From: Aureibaculum algae
GTDB taxonomy: Bacteria; Bacteroidota; Bacteroidia; Flavobacteriales; Flavobacteriaceae
Direction: 5' to 3'
NCBI RefSeq assembly: GCF_006065315.1
Contig: NZ_CP040749.1
Location: 806,001-870,000, forward strand
DNA length: 64,000 nucleotides
Of the stretch, positions 16,078 through 25,900 are shown piece after piece (position 1 is the first letter of the stretch; every line of letters starts with the position of its first letter). Both the position numbers and the translations under genes were made by a program. The notes beneath the pieces are model-generated. The model was not told the DNA's origin. It worked only from the letters and a program-made list of their open reading frames with translations, and made no database searches.

Positions 16078-16101
16078 TTTTACTATGCGTGCATAGTAAA
16101 A
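16078..16101. promoter_or_regulatory. Perfect palindrome between etfB and pdhB, candidate operator
   Basis: Arms TTTTACTATGC (16078-16088) and GCATAGTAAAA (16091-16101) are exact reverse complements with a 2-base centre. The site lies between divergent genes, so it is not a terminator. A second half-site, GCATAGTAA (16147-16155), overlaps the end of the pdhB -7 element and its likely transcription start. Together they look like the operator of a dimeric regulator acting on acetyl-CoA and electron-transfer genes; the regulator is unknown. Confidence 0.6.
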
Positions 16102-16139
16102 TATTTGATTGATAATCTTATAAACTAGCCTTAATTTTC

Positions 16140-16147
16140 TATTTTTG
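16140..16147 (+). promoter_or_regulatory. -7 promoter element for pdhB
   Basis: TATTTTTG matches TAnnTTTG, 21 bp before the ATG at 16169. Because the upstream in-frame ATG at 16145 lies inside this element, it decides the start in favour of 16169. Confidence 0.6.
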
Positions 16148-16168
16148 CATAGTAATTTTATAAGCAAT

Positions 16169-17149
16169 ATGAGAACAATTCAATTTAGAGAAGCTATTTG
16201 CGAAGCAATGAGCGAAGAAATGCGTAGAGACGAATCTATTTATTTAATGGGTGAAGAGGTCGCAGAATATAATGGTGCTTACAAAGCTTCCAAAGGTATG
16301 TTAGATGAATTCGGTGCTAAACGTGTAATAGACACACCAATTGCTGAGCTTGGTTTTGCTGGGATTGCTATTGGTTCAGCGATGAATGGTAACAGGCCTA
16401 TAGTAGAATATATGACCTTTAATTTCTCTTTGGTTGGTATAGACCAAATTATAAATAATGCGGCAAAAATAAGACAAATGTCTGGAGGGCAGTTTAATTG
16501 CCCTATTGTTTTTAGAGGACCAACAGCTTCAGCAGGTCAGTTAGGAGCAACACATTCTCAAGCATTTGAGAACTGGTTTGCAAATACTCCAGGTTTAAAA
16601 GTAATTGTACCATCTAATGTATATGATGCTAAAGGCTTATTAAAAGCAGCTATTAGAGATGATGATCCTGTAATTTTTATGGAATCTGAACAAATGTATG
16701 GTGATAAAGGTGAAGTGCCTGATGGTGAATATGTTTTACCAATTGGTGTTGCTGAAATTAAAAGAGAAGGTACAGATGTTACTATTGTTTCTTTTGGGAA
16801 AATCATAAAAGAAGCTTATAAAGCTGCAGAAGAATTAGAAAAAGAAAATATTTCAGTTGAAATTATTGATTTACGTACGGTAAGACCTATGGATCATGAC
16901 ACAATAATTAAATCTGTAAAGAAAACAAATAGATTAGTAATTTTAGAGGAGGCTTGGCCTTTTGCTAGTGTGTCATCTGAAATTACATATCAAGTACAAG
17001 AACAAGCATTTGATTATTTAGATGCTCCAATACAAAGAATAACTACGGCAGATACGCCAGCTGCATATTCGCCTGTCCTATTAAAAGAGTGGATACCTAA
17101 CTCGGAAGATGTGATTAAAGCAGTTAAGTATGTTCTTTATGTAAAATAA
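16169..17149 (+). CDS. pdhB: Pyruvate dehydrogenase E1 component subunit beta
   Basis: This 326-residue protein begins MRTIQFREAICEAMSEEM. It has the transketolase pyrimidine-binding domain (YLMGEEVAEYNGAYKASKGM, ending in DTPIAELGFAGIAIGSAMNG) and the transketolase C-terminal domain (VEIIDLRTVRPMDHDTIIKS, then ILEEAWPFASVSSEI). With the alpha subunit, encoded elsewhere, it forms the thiamine-diphosphate E1 enzyme that decarboxylates pyruvate. A longer frame from 16145 begins within the promoter and adds 8 atypical residues. It is monocistronic, followed by a strong terminator. Confidence 0.94.
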   Translation: MRTIQFREAICEAMSEEMRRDESIYLMGEEVAEYNGAYKASKGMLDEFGAKRVIDTPIAELGFAGIAIGSAMNGNRPIVEYMTFNFSLVGIDQIINNAAKIRQMSGGQFNCPIVFRGPTASAGQLGATHSQAFENWFANTPGLKVIVPSNVYDAKGLLKAAIRDDDPVIFMESEQMYGDKGEVPDGEYVLPIGVAEIKREGTDVTIVSFGKIIKEAYKAAEELEKENISVEIIDLRTVRPMDHDTIIKSVKKTNRLVILEEAWPFASVSSEITYQVQEQAFDYLDAPIQRITTADTPAAYSPVLLKEWIPNSEDVIKAVKYVLYVK

Positions 17150-17171
17150 TGGCATTAAATTTGTAATAATC

Positions 17172-17207
17172 AAACCTTTTACAACTAGTTGTAAAAGGTT
17201 TTTTTTA
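17172..17207 (+). terminator. Intrinsic terminator after pdhB
   Basis: AAACCTTTTACAACT (17172-17186) is directly followed by its perfect reverse complement (17187-17201) and a T tract, giving a long stable hairpin 22 bp after the pdhB stop. Confidence 0.85.
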
Positions 17208-17229
17208 TTAATACTCTAAATTTTGACTA

Positions 17230-19713
17230 TTGAAATATTTAATAACACTTTTTTTATTAATCACCTCGTTCGCTTTTTCGCAAGTTAAAGTAGGTGGTCA
17301 TATTGTAGATGAGCAAGGGGAACCTATACCATTTGCAAATATCATTTTTAAAGGCTCTACAGAAGGTGGTGTGTCTGATGAGAATGGGAAATTTTATATT
17401 GAATCAGAAAATACATATACAGAATTAATGATTTCTTTTCTTGGTTTTGAAACCAAAATAATTCCACTAAAAGCGAGAAATTTTGATCTTAAAATCGTAC
17501 TGAAAGAAGATGCTGCTGCCCTAGATGAGGTTTTAGTTTATTCTGGAAAAACAAAGAAAAAAGGAAATCCAGCTGTTGAGATTTTAAAGAAAATATGGGC
17601 CAAAAAGCGTCAAAATGGTTTACGTCTTTACAAGCAATATGAATATGATAAGTATGAAAAAATAGAGTTCGATCTTAATAATATTGATGAAAAGTTTAAG
17701 AAAAAACGACTTTTTAAAGGAATGGAGTTCGTTTTTGAGAAAATTGATACTTCTAACATCACAGGGAAACCTTATTTACCAATTTTCATAAATGAAGCTT
17801 TGTATAAGGTATATGGTAAGAATAAACCTTCTCAAAAATCAAATGAAACCTTAATTGCTAATAAAAACTCAGGTTTTGATAGTAACCAAGAACTTATTGA
17901 GTTTGTAAAACAATTATATGTAGACTATAATATTTACGATAATTATTTGAAATTTTTCGATAAAAGTTTTACGAGTCCACTTTCAAGAACAGGGGTTTCA
18001 GTTTATAATTATGTATTGGCAGATAGTGCTTATCTTGGTAATAAATGGTGTTACAATATTGTTTTTTATCCAAGACGGAAAAATGAACTTACGTTTAAAG
18101 GTGACTTTTGGGTAAACGATACCACGTTTGCTATTCAAGAAATTGAAATGAATGCTACACGAAGTGCCAATATAAACTGGGTAAAAGAAATTTATGTAGC
18201 TCAAGAATTTGAAGTGTTAAGTGATTCTGTTTTTCTATTAAAACGAGATCATATGATGTCTGACTTTTCTTTTAATTCTAAGGATAAGTCAAAAGGAGTT
18301 TATGGTCGAAGAACCACACTATATAACAATTACGAATTCGAAAAAGAACGCGATGATGATGTATATAAAGCAAAAGTAAGTTCTTACGAAGAAGAAATAT
18401 ATAATAAGCCTGATGATTTTTGGAGTGAAAATCGAATGGAGAAACTGAATAAAGATGAGGTAGGGGTATATAAGATGTTAGATACCTTAAAAACGGTTCG
18501 AAAATTTAAACAGTTATATAATGTTGGGGCCACATTAGCCACTGGGTATTGGCAAATTTTTGATGGGTTTGACTATGGACCACTTTTTTCCTCTTTTGGT
18601 AGTAATGATATAGAAGGTTTTAGGGTTAGAGTAGGAGGGAGAACCTATTTTAGTCAGAATGATACATGGCGTATTCAAGGATATGCAGCTTATGGCTTTA
18701 AAGATGATAAAGTAAAGTACGGTATATCAGGTAAGTGGTTAGTTGATAAAAGAAATAGAATAATTTTATCGCTAGGTAATAGGCGAGATATAGAACAAAC
18801 AGGGGTAAGTTTAACAACGGCAAATGATGTTCTTAGTCGTAGTTTTGCCTCATCCTCATTCTTTTCTAGAGGCGATAATTATAGTTTAACCAATGTAAAC
18901 CTTACCAATTTAGCTGTTGATGTTGAACCCATAAAGAATTTAAACTTTAGACTTGGAGCAACTTACAAAACATTGAGTTCTGCTGCACCAGACTCCTTAT
19001 TTAATGTTAGCTATTTTGATAAAAATGGTTTTGAACAAGCTAAAATAAAACAAACAGAATTGGACGTGGGTATTACTTATACTCCAGGACGTAAGACGGC
19101 GGGATTCGGAGTGGAACGAAATGTAAGTAATGAAGGTAGATATCCTACCGTATATTTGAGTTATACCAAAGGCTTAAAAGGATTTTTAGACAGTGATTTT
19201 GATTATGATAAGCTCCAGTTGTATTATAGACATAGGGTTTTGATGGGAGGTTTTGGGAAGTTAAAGTATTTTCTAGAAGTGGGTAAAACTTTTGGAGAGG
19301 TGCCATTGACCATGTTAGATGTAGTTCCTGGAAATCAAGCCATATTTACGGCACCACGAACTTTTGATTTACTTAATTATTATGATTTTGTAACAGATGA
19401 ATATGCTGCATTGCACATAGAGCATAATTTTAATGGTAGAATCTTTTCGAGAATACCATTACTACGTAAACTTAATTGGAGAGAAATAGCGGGAGTTAGA
19501 GCCGTTATAGGAAATTTATCTGACAAAAACGTTGCCTTAAGTGCGTTTGATTTACAAGGTAAGGCACCAACAAAACCGTATTACGAATATTTCGTTGGCG
19601 TAGATAATATTTTTAAGTTTATAAGAATTGACTTCGTCTTTAGAGGAAATTATTTAGACATGCCCGGAGCAACGAAGTTTGCTGTAAAAGGTGGGTTTGG
19701 ATTTTATTTTTAA
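17230..19713 (+). CDS. Outer-membrane DUF5686 / carboxypeptidase-regulatory-like domain protein
   Basis: This 827-residue exported protein starts at a TTG codon (17230), the only start that keeps the signal peptide (KYLITLFLLITSFAFSQ). Residues ~20-105 are a CarboxypepD-regulatory-like beta domain (GHIVDEQGEPIPFANIIFKG, then MISFLGFETKIIPL). The rest matches the DUF5686 type: a long beta-rich region ending in strands and a C-terminal Phe (FAVKGGFGFYF), as in outer-membrane barrels. The role is unknown; related proteins are often near SusC-like or envelope genes. It appears to be a single-gene unit after pdhB. Confidence 0.85.
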   Translation: MKYLITLFLLITSFAFSQVKVGGHIVDEQGEPIPFANIIFKGSTEGGVSDENGKFYIESENTYTELMISFLGFETKIIPLKARNFDLKIVLKEDAAALDEVLVYSGKTKKKGNPAVEILKKIWAKKRQNGLRLYKQYEYDKYEKIEFDLNNIDEKFKKKRLFKGMEFVFEKIDTSNITGKPYLPIFINEALYKVYGKNKPSQKSNETLIANKNSGFDSNQELIEFVKQLYVDYNIYDNYLKFFDKSFTSPLSRTGVSVYNYVLADSAYLGNKWCYNIVFYPRRKNELTFKGDFWVNDTTFAIQEIEMNATRSANINWVKEIYVAQEFEVLSDSVFLLKRDHMMSDFSFNSKDKSKGVYGRRTTLYNNYEFEKERDDDVYKAKVSSYEEEIYNKPDDFWSENRMEKLNKDEVGVYKMLDTLKTVRKFKQLYNVGATLATGYWQIFDGFDYGPLFSSFGSNDIEGFRVRVGGRTYFSQNDTWRIQGYAAYGFKDDKVKYGISGKWLVDKRNRIILSLGNRRDIEQTGVSLTTANDVLSRSFASSSFFSRGDNYSLTNVNLTNLAVDVEPIKNLNFRLGATYKTLSSAAPDSLFNVSYFDKNGFEQAKIKQTELDVGITYTPGRKTAGFGVERNVSNEGRYPTVYLSYTKGLKGFLDSDFDYDKLQLYYRHRVLMGGFGKLKYFLEVGKTFGEVPLTMLDVVPGNQAIFTAPRTFDLLNYYDFVTDEYAALHIEHNFNGRIFSRIPLLRKLNWREIAGVRAVIGNLSDKNVALSAFDLQGKAPTKPYYEYFVGVDNIFKFIRIDFVFRGNYLDMPGATKFAVKGGFGFYF

Positions 19714-19865
19714 TGAGGGTCTTCGAATAAAGAATCATTTTAAGATTTCATGAGCTTTCTCCAATTGTAAGAACGTAGTTATACTAATAATTATATTTTT
19801 AGTTAATAAACTATTATATTTAACAAAATTAATTTTTTTGAATTAATGTTAATTATATAATAGCC

Positions 19866-22823
19866 ATGTTTAAAATTTGCCTCTTTATTAGTGCATCCTT
19901 ATTTTCCAGTCTTGTTTTAAGTCAAGAAATTGCTACAGTTAAGGAAACTACAAAAAGCTATATTACGTATCCATTTTCTGATCCAAACCCAATTCCTGAA
20001 GACAATAAGATTTATCCATATTTTCGTTTTGACGGATTTTCTGATAGCGGGTTGAAAAAAGAATGGAAAGTTGTTGAACTTGAGAATAAATATATAAAAG
20101 TCCAAATTATGCCGGAAATTGGAGGTAAAATTTGGACGGCCTATGATAAGAAAAGTAGTAAAGATTTTTTATATAATAATGGCGTTGTGAAATTTAGAGA
20201 TATTGCGATGCGTGGGCCATGGGTAAGTGGAGGTATAGAAATGAATTATGGAATTATTGGTCATACTCCAAATAGTGCTACTCCGGTTGATTACTTAGTG
20301 AAAAATAACGATGATGGTAGTGTCAGTTGCTATGTATCTACATTAGATTTGCTAACTCGAACCCGTTGGGTTGTTGAGACTAAACTAGAAAAAGATAAAG
20401 CCTATTTTACTACAAGGTCCTATTGGTTTAATGCAACAGGTGTTGAACAACCTTATTATACATGGATGAATGCAGGGATTCCTGTTGGGCAAAAATTAGA
20501 ATTTTTATATCCTGGAAATCATTATATCGGTCATGATGGAAGTATGCACAATTGGCCAATAGATAGTAAAGGACGCAATCTATCAAATTATGAGGAAAAT
20601 AATTTTGGATCTTCAAAATCATATCATATTATAGGTTCTCAGCGTAATTATTTTGGTGCTCTATGGAAAAAAGATGATTTTGGTATGATTCATTTTGCGA
20701 ATAGAGATGATAAATTGGGGAAGAAAATATTTCTTTGGGCACAATCAGATTCGGGTAAAATTTGGGAAGAATTGCTTACCAATGATAGTGGGCAGTATGT
20801 AGAAATACAGAGTGGTAGATTATTTAATCAAAATGTAGTTGAAAGTAGTTTAACCCCTTTTAAACAAGTTGGCTTTATGCCATACAATAGTGATCAATGG
20901 ATGGAATATTGGTACCCCTTCAATGGATTGGGTGGATTTAGCCATGCCAACAAAACGGGTGCGTTTAAAATTGAAACGCTTCCAGACAATGTGCTTTCAG
21001 TAAAGATAAGTCCTGTACAAACTATTAGGGATACCTTACGTGTTTATAATGCTAATAGATTACAGATTGGAAGTGCAGTTGTAAATGCTAATCCTTTAGA
21101 GCTTGTTCGGATTGATATAAAATTGCCTACTGATGAGGTGGTTGCTAGTATCAATTTAAATGAAGAAAATATTGATTTTGTTTCGGAAGTACCCGAAAAA
21201 AACATAAGCAGACCCATGCAAATTCCTGAAAATTTTGATAGAGAAAGCTCCTTTGGACTTTATTTACAAGGACGCGATTTGAATAGGTTTCGACAATACG
21301 GTGAATCTGAGGTGACAATCAAAAAATCTCTAACAAAAGATGCTTTGTTCCTTCCTTCTTTAGTAGAGATGACCAAATTAAAAATTTTCAGAATGGATTA
21401 TGATTCTGCATTTTATTATGGAAAAAAGGCGTTGAGCATTGATACTTATAATGGAGAGGCAAATTACTATTATGGATTGGCAGCGTCAAAACTTGCGAAC
21501 CATATTGATGCCATAGATGGGTTTGAAGTTGCTGCTTTAACGCCAAACTATCGCGTTGCTGCATATACAGCTTTGGCACATTTATATTTATCTAAACATG
21601 ATTATTTAAAGGCTAATGAATATGCATTGCTGAGCGTAACTAGTGATTCAAACAATATTGAAGGATTTCAGATTTTACATGTTTTAGCCAGAATACAGAA
21701 AAATGACGAACAAATAAAAGTAACTCGAAATAAAATTGAAAAATTGAATCCATTAAACCATTTTATTCGGTTTGAGGATTTTTATAGGTCGCCAACTGAT
21801 ACTAATCTTGAAAAATTTCAATCGCTTATAAAAAATGAGCTACCCATAGAATCATACTTAGAATTAGCAATTTGGTATGCCAATAATAATAGATTTAAGG
21901 AAAGTATTGAGGTGTTAAAATTATCACCTAAAAATAGCGAGGTGTTCTTTTGGTTAGCATGGTTGAATAAGGGTATAAATAAATCTGACTCCGATATATA
22001 TTTAGATAAAGCAGAAAATTCAGATCTATCGTTTGTTTTTCCATTTAGGGAAGAAACAGCAGAAATTTTAGAATGGGCTAACGTTCAAAAAGAGTCATGG
22101 AAAGTACATTACTTATTAGCATTAATTCATAATTTTAGAGGTAATAAAGAGAAGGCATTAGATTTGTTAAACAAATCTCTTGGCCCTAATAATTTTGCTC
22201 CTTTCCATTTTTTGAAGGCTAAACTGGACATTAATGGAAGTGTTGAGAAAAAGATAAAGTTGATAGAAAAGGCAATTCAAATAGAGCCTAAAGAATGGCG
22301 TTATTACCGGATGGCTGCAAAATTAAATATTCAATTAAAACACTACAAAGACGCTGTAAAAATATTGGAAAAATGTTATAAAAATAATACTAAAAATTAC
22401 ATTGTTGGATTAGATTTAACTAAGTCTTATATGTTAAATAGCCAATACAAAAAAGCGGAACATATATTGTCTAGTATTAATGTATTACCATTTGAGGGAG
22501 CTACAGATTCGTATAGATACTATAGACAAACGAAGTTAATGTTAGCATATAATTTAATGAATAAGAAAAATTACACGCAAGCATTAAGTAAAATAGATGA
22601 GGCGGAAATACGTCCTAGAAATCTCGGAGTAGGTAAGCCTTTTGAGGAATTGATTAATAATGATTTAGAAAATCGAATGAGAGCGAGTGTTTACAAACAA
22701 ATGGGTGACGAAAACAGGTATCAAAAATATACTGATAGCATTAAGCGTGAAGTTAAATTTGGTCAAACATTATTAGAAGCGATTAACGATATATCATTCA
22801 AGTCTGACCAAAGAATGTTTTAA
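19866..22823 (+). CDS. Secreted DUF5107 domain protein with TPR repeats
   Basis: This 985-residue protein has a signal peptide (cleavage after about residue 19, VLSQ). Residues ~35-330 form a DUF5107 domain (MPEIGGKIWTAYDKKSSKDF, then MRGPWVSGGIEMNYGIIGHTP), probably a mutarotase-like beta-supersandwich. The C-terminal half from ~480 is a chain of TPR-like helical pairs (ANYYYGLAASKLANHIDA, HLYLSKHDYLKANEYAL). DUF5107 proteins are commonly found in polysaccharide utilisation loci and are thought to act on glycans. It lies just before the hybrid two-component gene, convergent with it, so it is likely part of the same locus. Confidence 0.82.
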   Translation: MFKICLFISASLFSSLVLSQEIATVKETTKSYITYPFSDPNPIPEDNKIYPYFRFDGFSDSGLKKEWKVVELENKYIKVQIMPEIGGKIWTAYDKKSSKDFLYNNGVVKFRDIAMRGPWVSGGIEMNYGIIGHTPNSATPVDYLVKNNDDGSVSCYVSTLDLLTRTRWVVETKLEKDKAYFTTRSYWFNATGVEQPYYTWMNAGIPVGQKLEFLYPGNHYIGHDGSMHNWPIDSKGRNLSNYEENNFGSSKSYHIIGSQRNYFGALWKKDDFGMIHFANRDDKLGKKIFLWAQSDSGKIWEELLTNDSGQYVEIQSGRLFNQNVVESSLTPFKQVGFMPYNSDQWMEYWYPFNGLGGFSHANKTGAFKIETLPDNVLSVKISPVQTIRDTLRVYNANRLQIGSAVVNANPLELVRIDIKLPTDEVVASINLNEENIDFVSEVPEKNISRPMQIPENFDRESSFGLYLQGRDLNRFRQYGESEVTIKKSLTKDALFLPSLVEMTKLKIFRMDYDSAFYYGKKALSIDTYNGEANYYYGLAASKLANHIDAIDGFEVAALTPNYRVAAYTALAHLYLSKHDYLKANEYALLSVTSDSNNIEGFQILHVLARIQKNDEQIKVTRNKIEKLNPLNHFIRFEDFYRSPTDTNLEKFQSLIKNELPIESYLELAIWYANNNRFKESIEVLKLSPKNSEVFFWLAWLNKGINKSDSDIYLDKAENSDLSFVFPFREETAEILEWANVQKESWKVHYLLALIHNFRGNKEKALDLLNKSLGPNNFAPFHFLKAKLDINGSVEKKIKLIEKAIQIEPKEWRYYRMAAKLNIQLKHYKDAVKILEKCYKNNTKNYIVGLDLTKSYMLNSQYKKAEHILSSINVLPFEGATDSYRYYRQTKLMLAYNLMNKKNYTQALSKIDEAEIRPRNLGVGKPFEELINNDLENRMRASVYKQMGDENRYQKYTDSIKREVKFGQTLLEAINDISFKSDQRMF

Positions 22824-22900
22824 TAGTGTATTTGCTGGGTTTTTAATGAATAAATTATGATGTGTATTTTTTTACAATAGATTAATTAAACAATTTAGAG

Positions 22901-25900
22901 TTAACCTATGTTTTCTAATTTATAATTTTTTAAGAAACTATCAATTCCAGTCTTATTTGCTTCTTTTTTAAAAACACCTGGTGTTTTTTTAAAGTAGGCT
23001 TTAAAACATTTAGAAAAATATTTAGGATCATTAAAGCCAGTAAGGTAGGCTGTTTCGTTTATTGAATATCCGTATTTAGCAATTAAAACTGCCGCCTTTT
23101 TCATTCGTAAGATACGTACAAAATCAACTAAACTATGCCCCGTAAGTGTTTGACATTTTCTGTATAAACTAGAATAGCCCATATTTAGTGATTCAGCTAA
23201 TTCTTCAACTTTAAAATCTGTATTATCTAAATTCTGATTTATCGTTTTTACAAGACTTTCTAAAAACAGTTCATCCTTTGTCTTTTCAATCTTTATTTCT
23301 GGAGAGCTCAAGACTTCTTTTCTATATTTAGAAATAATTTGTTCTTTAGTAGCAAGAATGTTTTTTATTTTTAATAATAACTCTGACGTGTTAAAGGGTT
23401 TATTGATATATTCAATAGCACCTGACGAGAGGCCCTCAATTTTTGCACTGATTGAATTTTTTGCGGTAAGTAATATTATCGGTATATGGGCGGTTGAAGT
23501 ATTTTTTTGTAATTTTTGACACATCTCAACACCTCCTAATTTAGGCATCATTACATCGCTTAATATGATGTCTGGTAATTTGTTTTTTGCAATATCATAT
23601 CCTTCTTCTCCATTACTGGCAATAATAATAGTGTAGGTTTCATATAGTAAGTCCTTTAAAAGTTGTTGTAATTCAACGTTATCTTCAACAACTAAAATTG
23701 TTTTATGATGAAAATTAAGGTTAGAGGGGGCAATTATATCCTGTTTTTTTGTTATTAATTTTGGTTCATCCTCCTTATCGGTGGTTATTCTATCATTTTT
23801 ATCATAGGCATCTTCGGTAATAGGTATCAGCACATTAAATGTAGTACCTTTATTGGGTGTCGAGTCTACGCTGATTTTTCCATTATGTAGGTTTACCAAT
23901 TCTTTAGTTAGTGCCAAGCCTATACCTGTACCTTTGTATTTTTGTGTAGAATGTGATTGATAAAAGAGTTCGAATATTTTTGTCAACTCAGCTTTAGGCA
24001 TTCCAGAACCGGAGTCAGAAATGGATAATTTTATAGATTTATCTGATTCGATATAAACAACATTAAGATTGATGGCTCCATTATCTGGGGTAAATTTAAA
24101 TGCGTTTGATAATAGATTATATATAACATGCTCTATTTTATCCTTATCATACCAAGCGTAATCTAATTGATTAGGGCAGTTTATGTTAAAATCAATATGT
24201 TTAATCCTTGCCATTTCTTTAAATGATACAGCAATGTCACTAATATGTTTGCATAAAATGTTTTCAGAAACATTTAGTTTAAGTTTACCTAATTCTTTGT
24301 TTCTCACCAACGTTAATTCTCTTGCAATTTTTGAAAGCCTTTCAGTGTTATTCGAAATGATATCTAGTCGTTGTTTTAATAAAAGATTACCATCATTTGT
24401 TGCCCTTAACTTCATGTTATCAAGTGGGCCTAAGATTAAAGTAAGTGGCGTTTGGATTTCATGTGACATTTTGGTGAAAAAATCCATTTTTAATCGATGT
24501 AAATCTTGTTCTTTTTTGTTTACTACTTTTTCTAAAAACAACCTTTTCCTCAATGTAAACCACCTTTTAATAGCTAATGCAATTATGCCTAATAAAAGAG
24601 CATAGATGATATATGCCATACTACTATTCCAAATAGGTGGTGTTATTTTTATGTCAATGCTCTTTGGAGCGATGTCCCAAATTCCTTTTTTTGTACCTGA
24701 TTTTACCTCAAACGTATATTCACCTGACGGTATGTTAGTGTACGTAGCAATACGTTCGGAGTGGCTTATTATCCAATCTTTATCAAAGCCTTTAAGTCTA
24801 TAAGCATAAGAAAATGAGGGGTTTAAAATGTTGTCTATCGCAGAGAATTTGAAAGAAAAAGAGGATTGATCATTTTTTAGTTCTAACTTTTTTATATTAA
24901 AAATACCTGATGTGGTTTGATCTGGTACAATTGTTTCAACAGGTTTATTAAGAACTTCAATTGAATTTATAAATAAAGTGGGATTTGATTTTTTCTCAGT
25001 TAAATTCTTAGGATTGAAATAATTAAACCCTTTAATACCACCAAAATATAACAACCCATCTTTATCCTTATAGGCACTTCGTGCTAAAAACATATTATCT
25101 TGTAATCCATCGGTACTATAATATGTTTTTATGGAGTCATTTTTTAAGTTTAAATGATAAAGACCATTGTTTGAACCCATCCAAATATTGTCTTTATCTT
25201 CAGCAACTAGACTTACAAAACGATGCTCAAGGCTATTTTTTAGTTGTTCATAGTCCGTAGAAGTATTATCTTTTATATTGTAATTGATAAGCCTCCCGTC
25301 CGCGTTAATTAACCATATGTTGTCTTGTGTAGTAGCAGTTGCTGATCTAATTGAGAATAATTTATGACTTTCTTTTGAGGGAAGATTGGTATGACCAATA
25401 AATGTTGAAAACTGGATGTTTGAAGTGTTTTCACTGAATTCAGTTAAGTCATTTTTAAACATACCAAACCAAATAGTACCCTCTTTATCTTCATTGATGC
25501 TTTCTGCAATTGTACCTTTAAGCCCATTAGAATTATTCTCAAAAGAAGCAATCAATTCAAACGCTGTGTTATATACATTTAAAGAAACATTAGAGCTAAC
25601 CCAAATTCTGTTTTTAGAATCGTTAAAAACGGTTCTAACATCGGTGGCCTCATGTTTTTTGGAATTGAAAATATTTATTTTCTTGAAACGATTACTTTTT
25701 GGTTTATACACCCAAAGCCCATTTTTATAGGTACCAAACCAAATATTTCCATTGCTATCTTCAGTAATAGATTGCACATAAAAACCTTTGGTTAACTTGT
25801 TTTTTTTGAAGTACTGACTTTCCTCGGTAGACCCATCCGTATTAAACTTAATTTTTGTCAGTCCGAACCCATCTGTTCCAACCCATAACGTATTTAAAGA

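Noticed and set aside
16145..16168. Upstream ATG for pdhB
   Set aside because: It falls inside the TATTTTTG promoter element and adds residues absent from E1 beta proteins.
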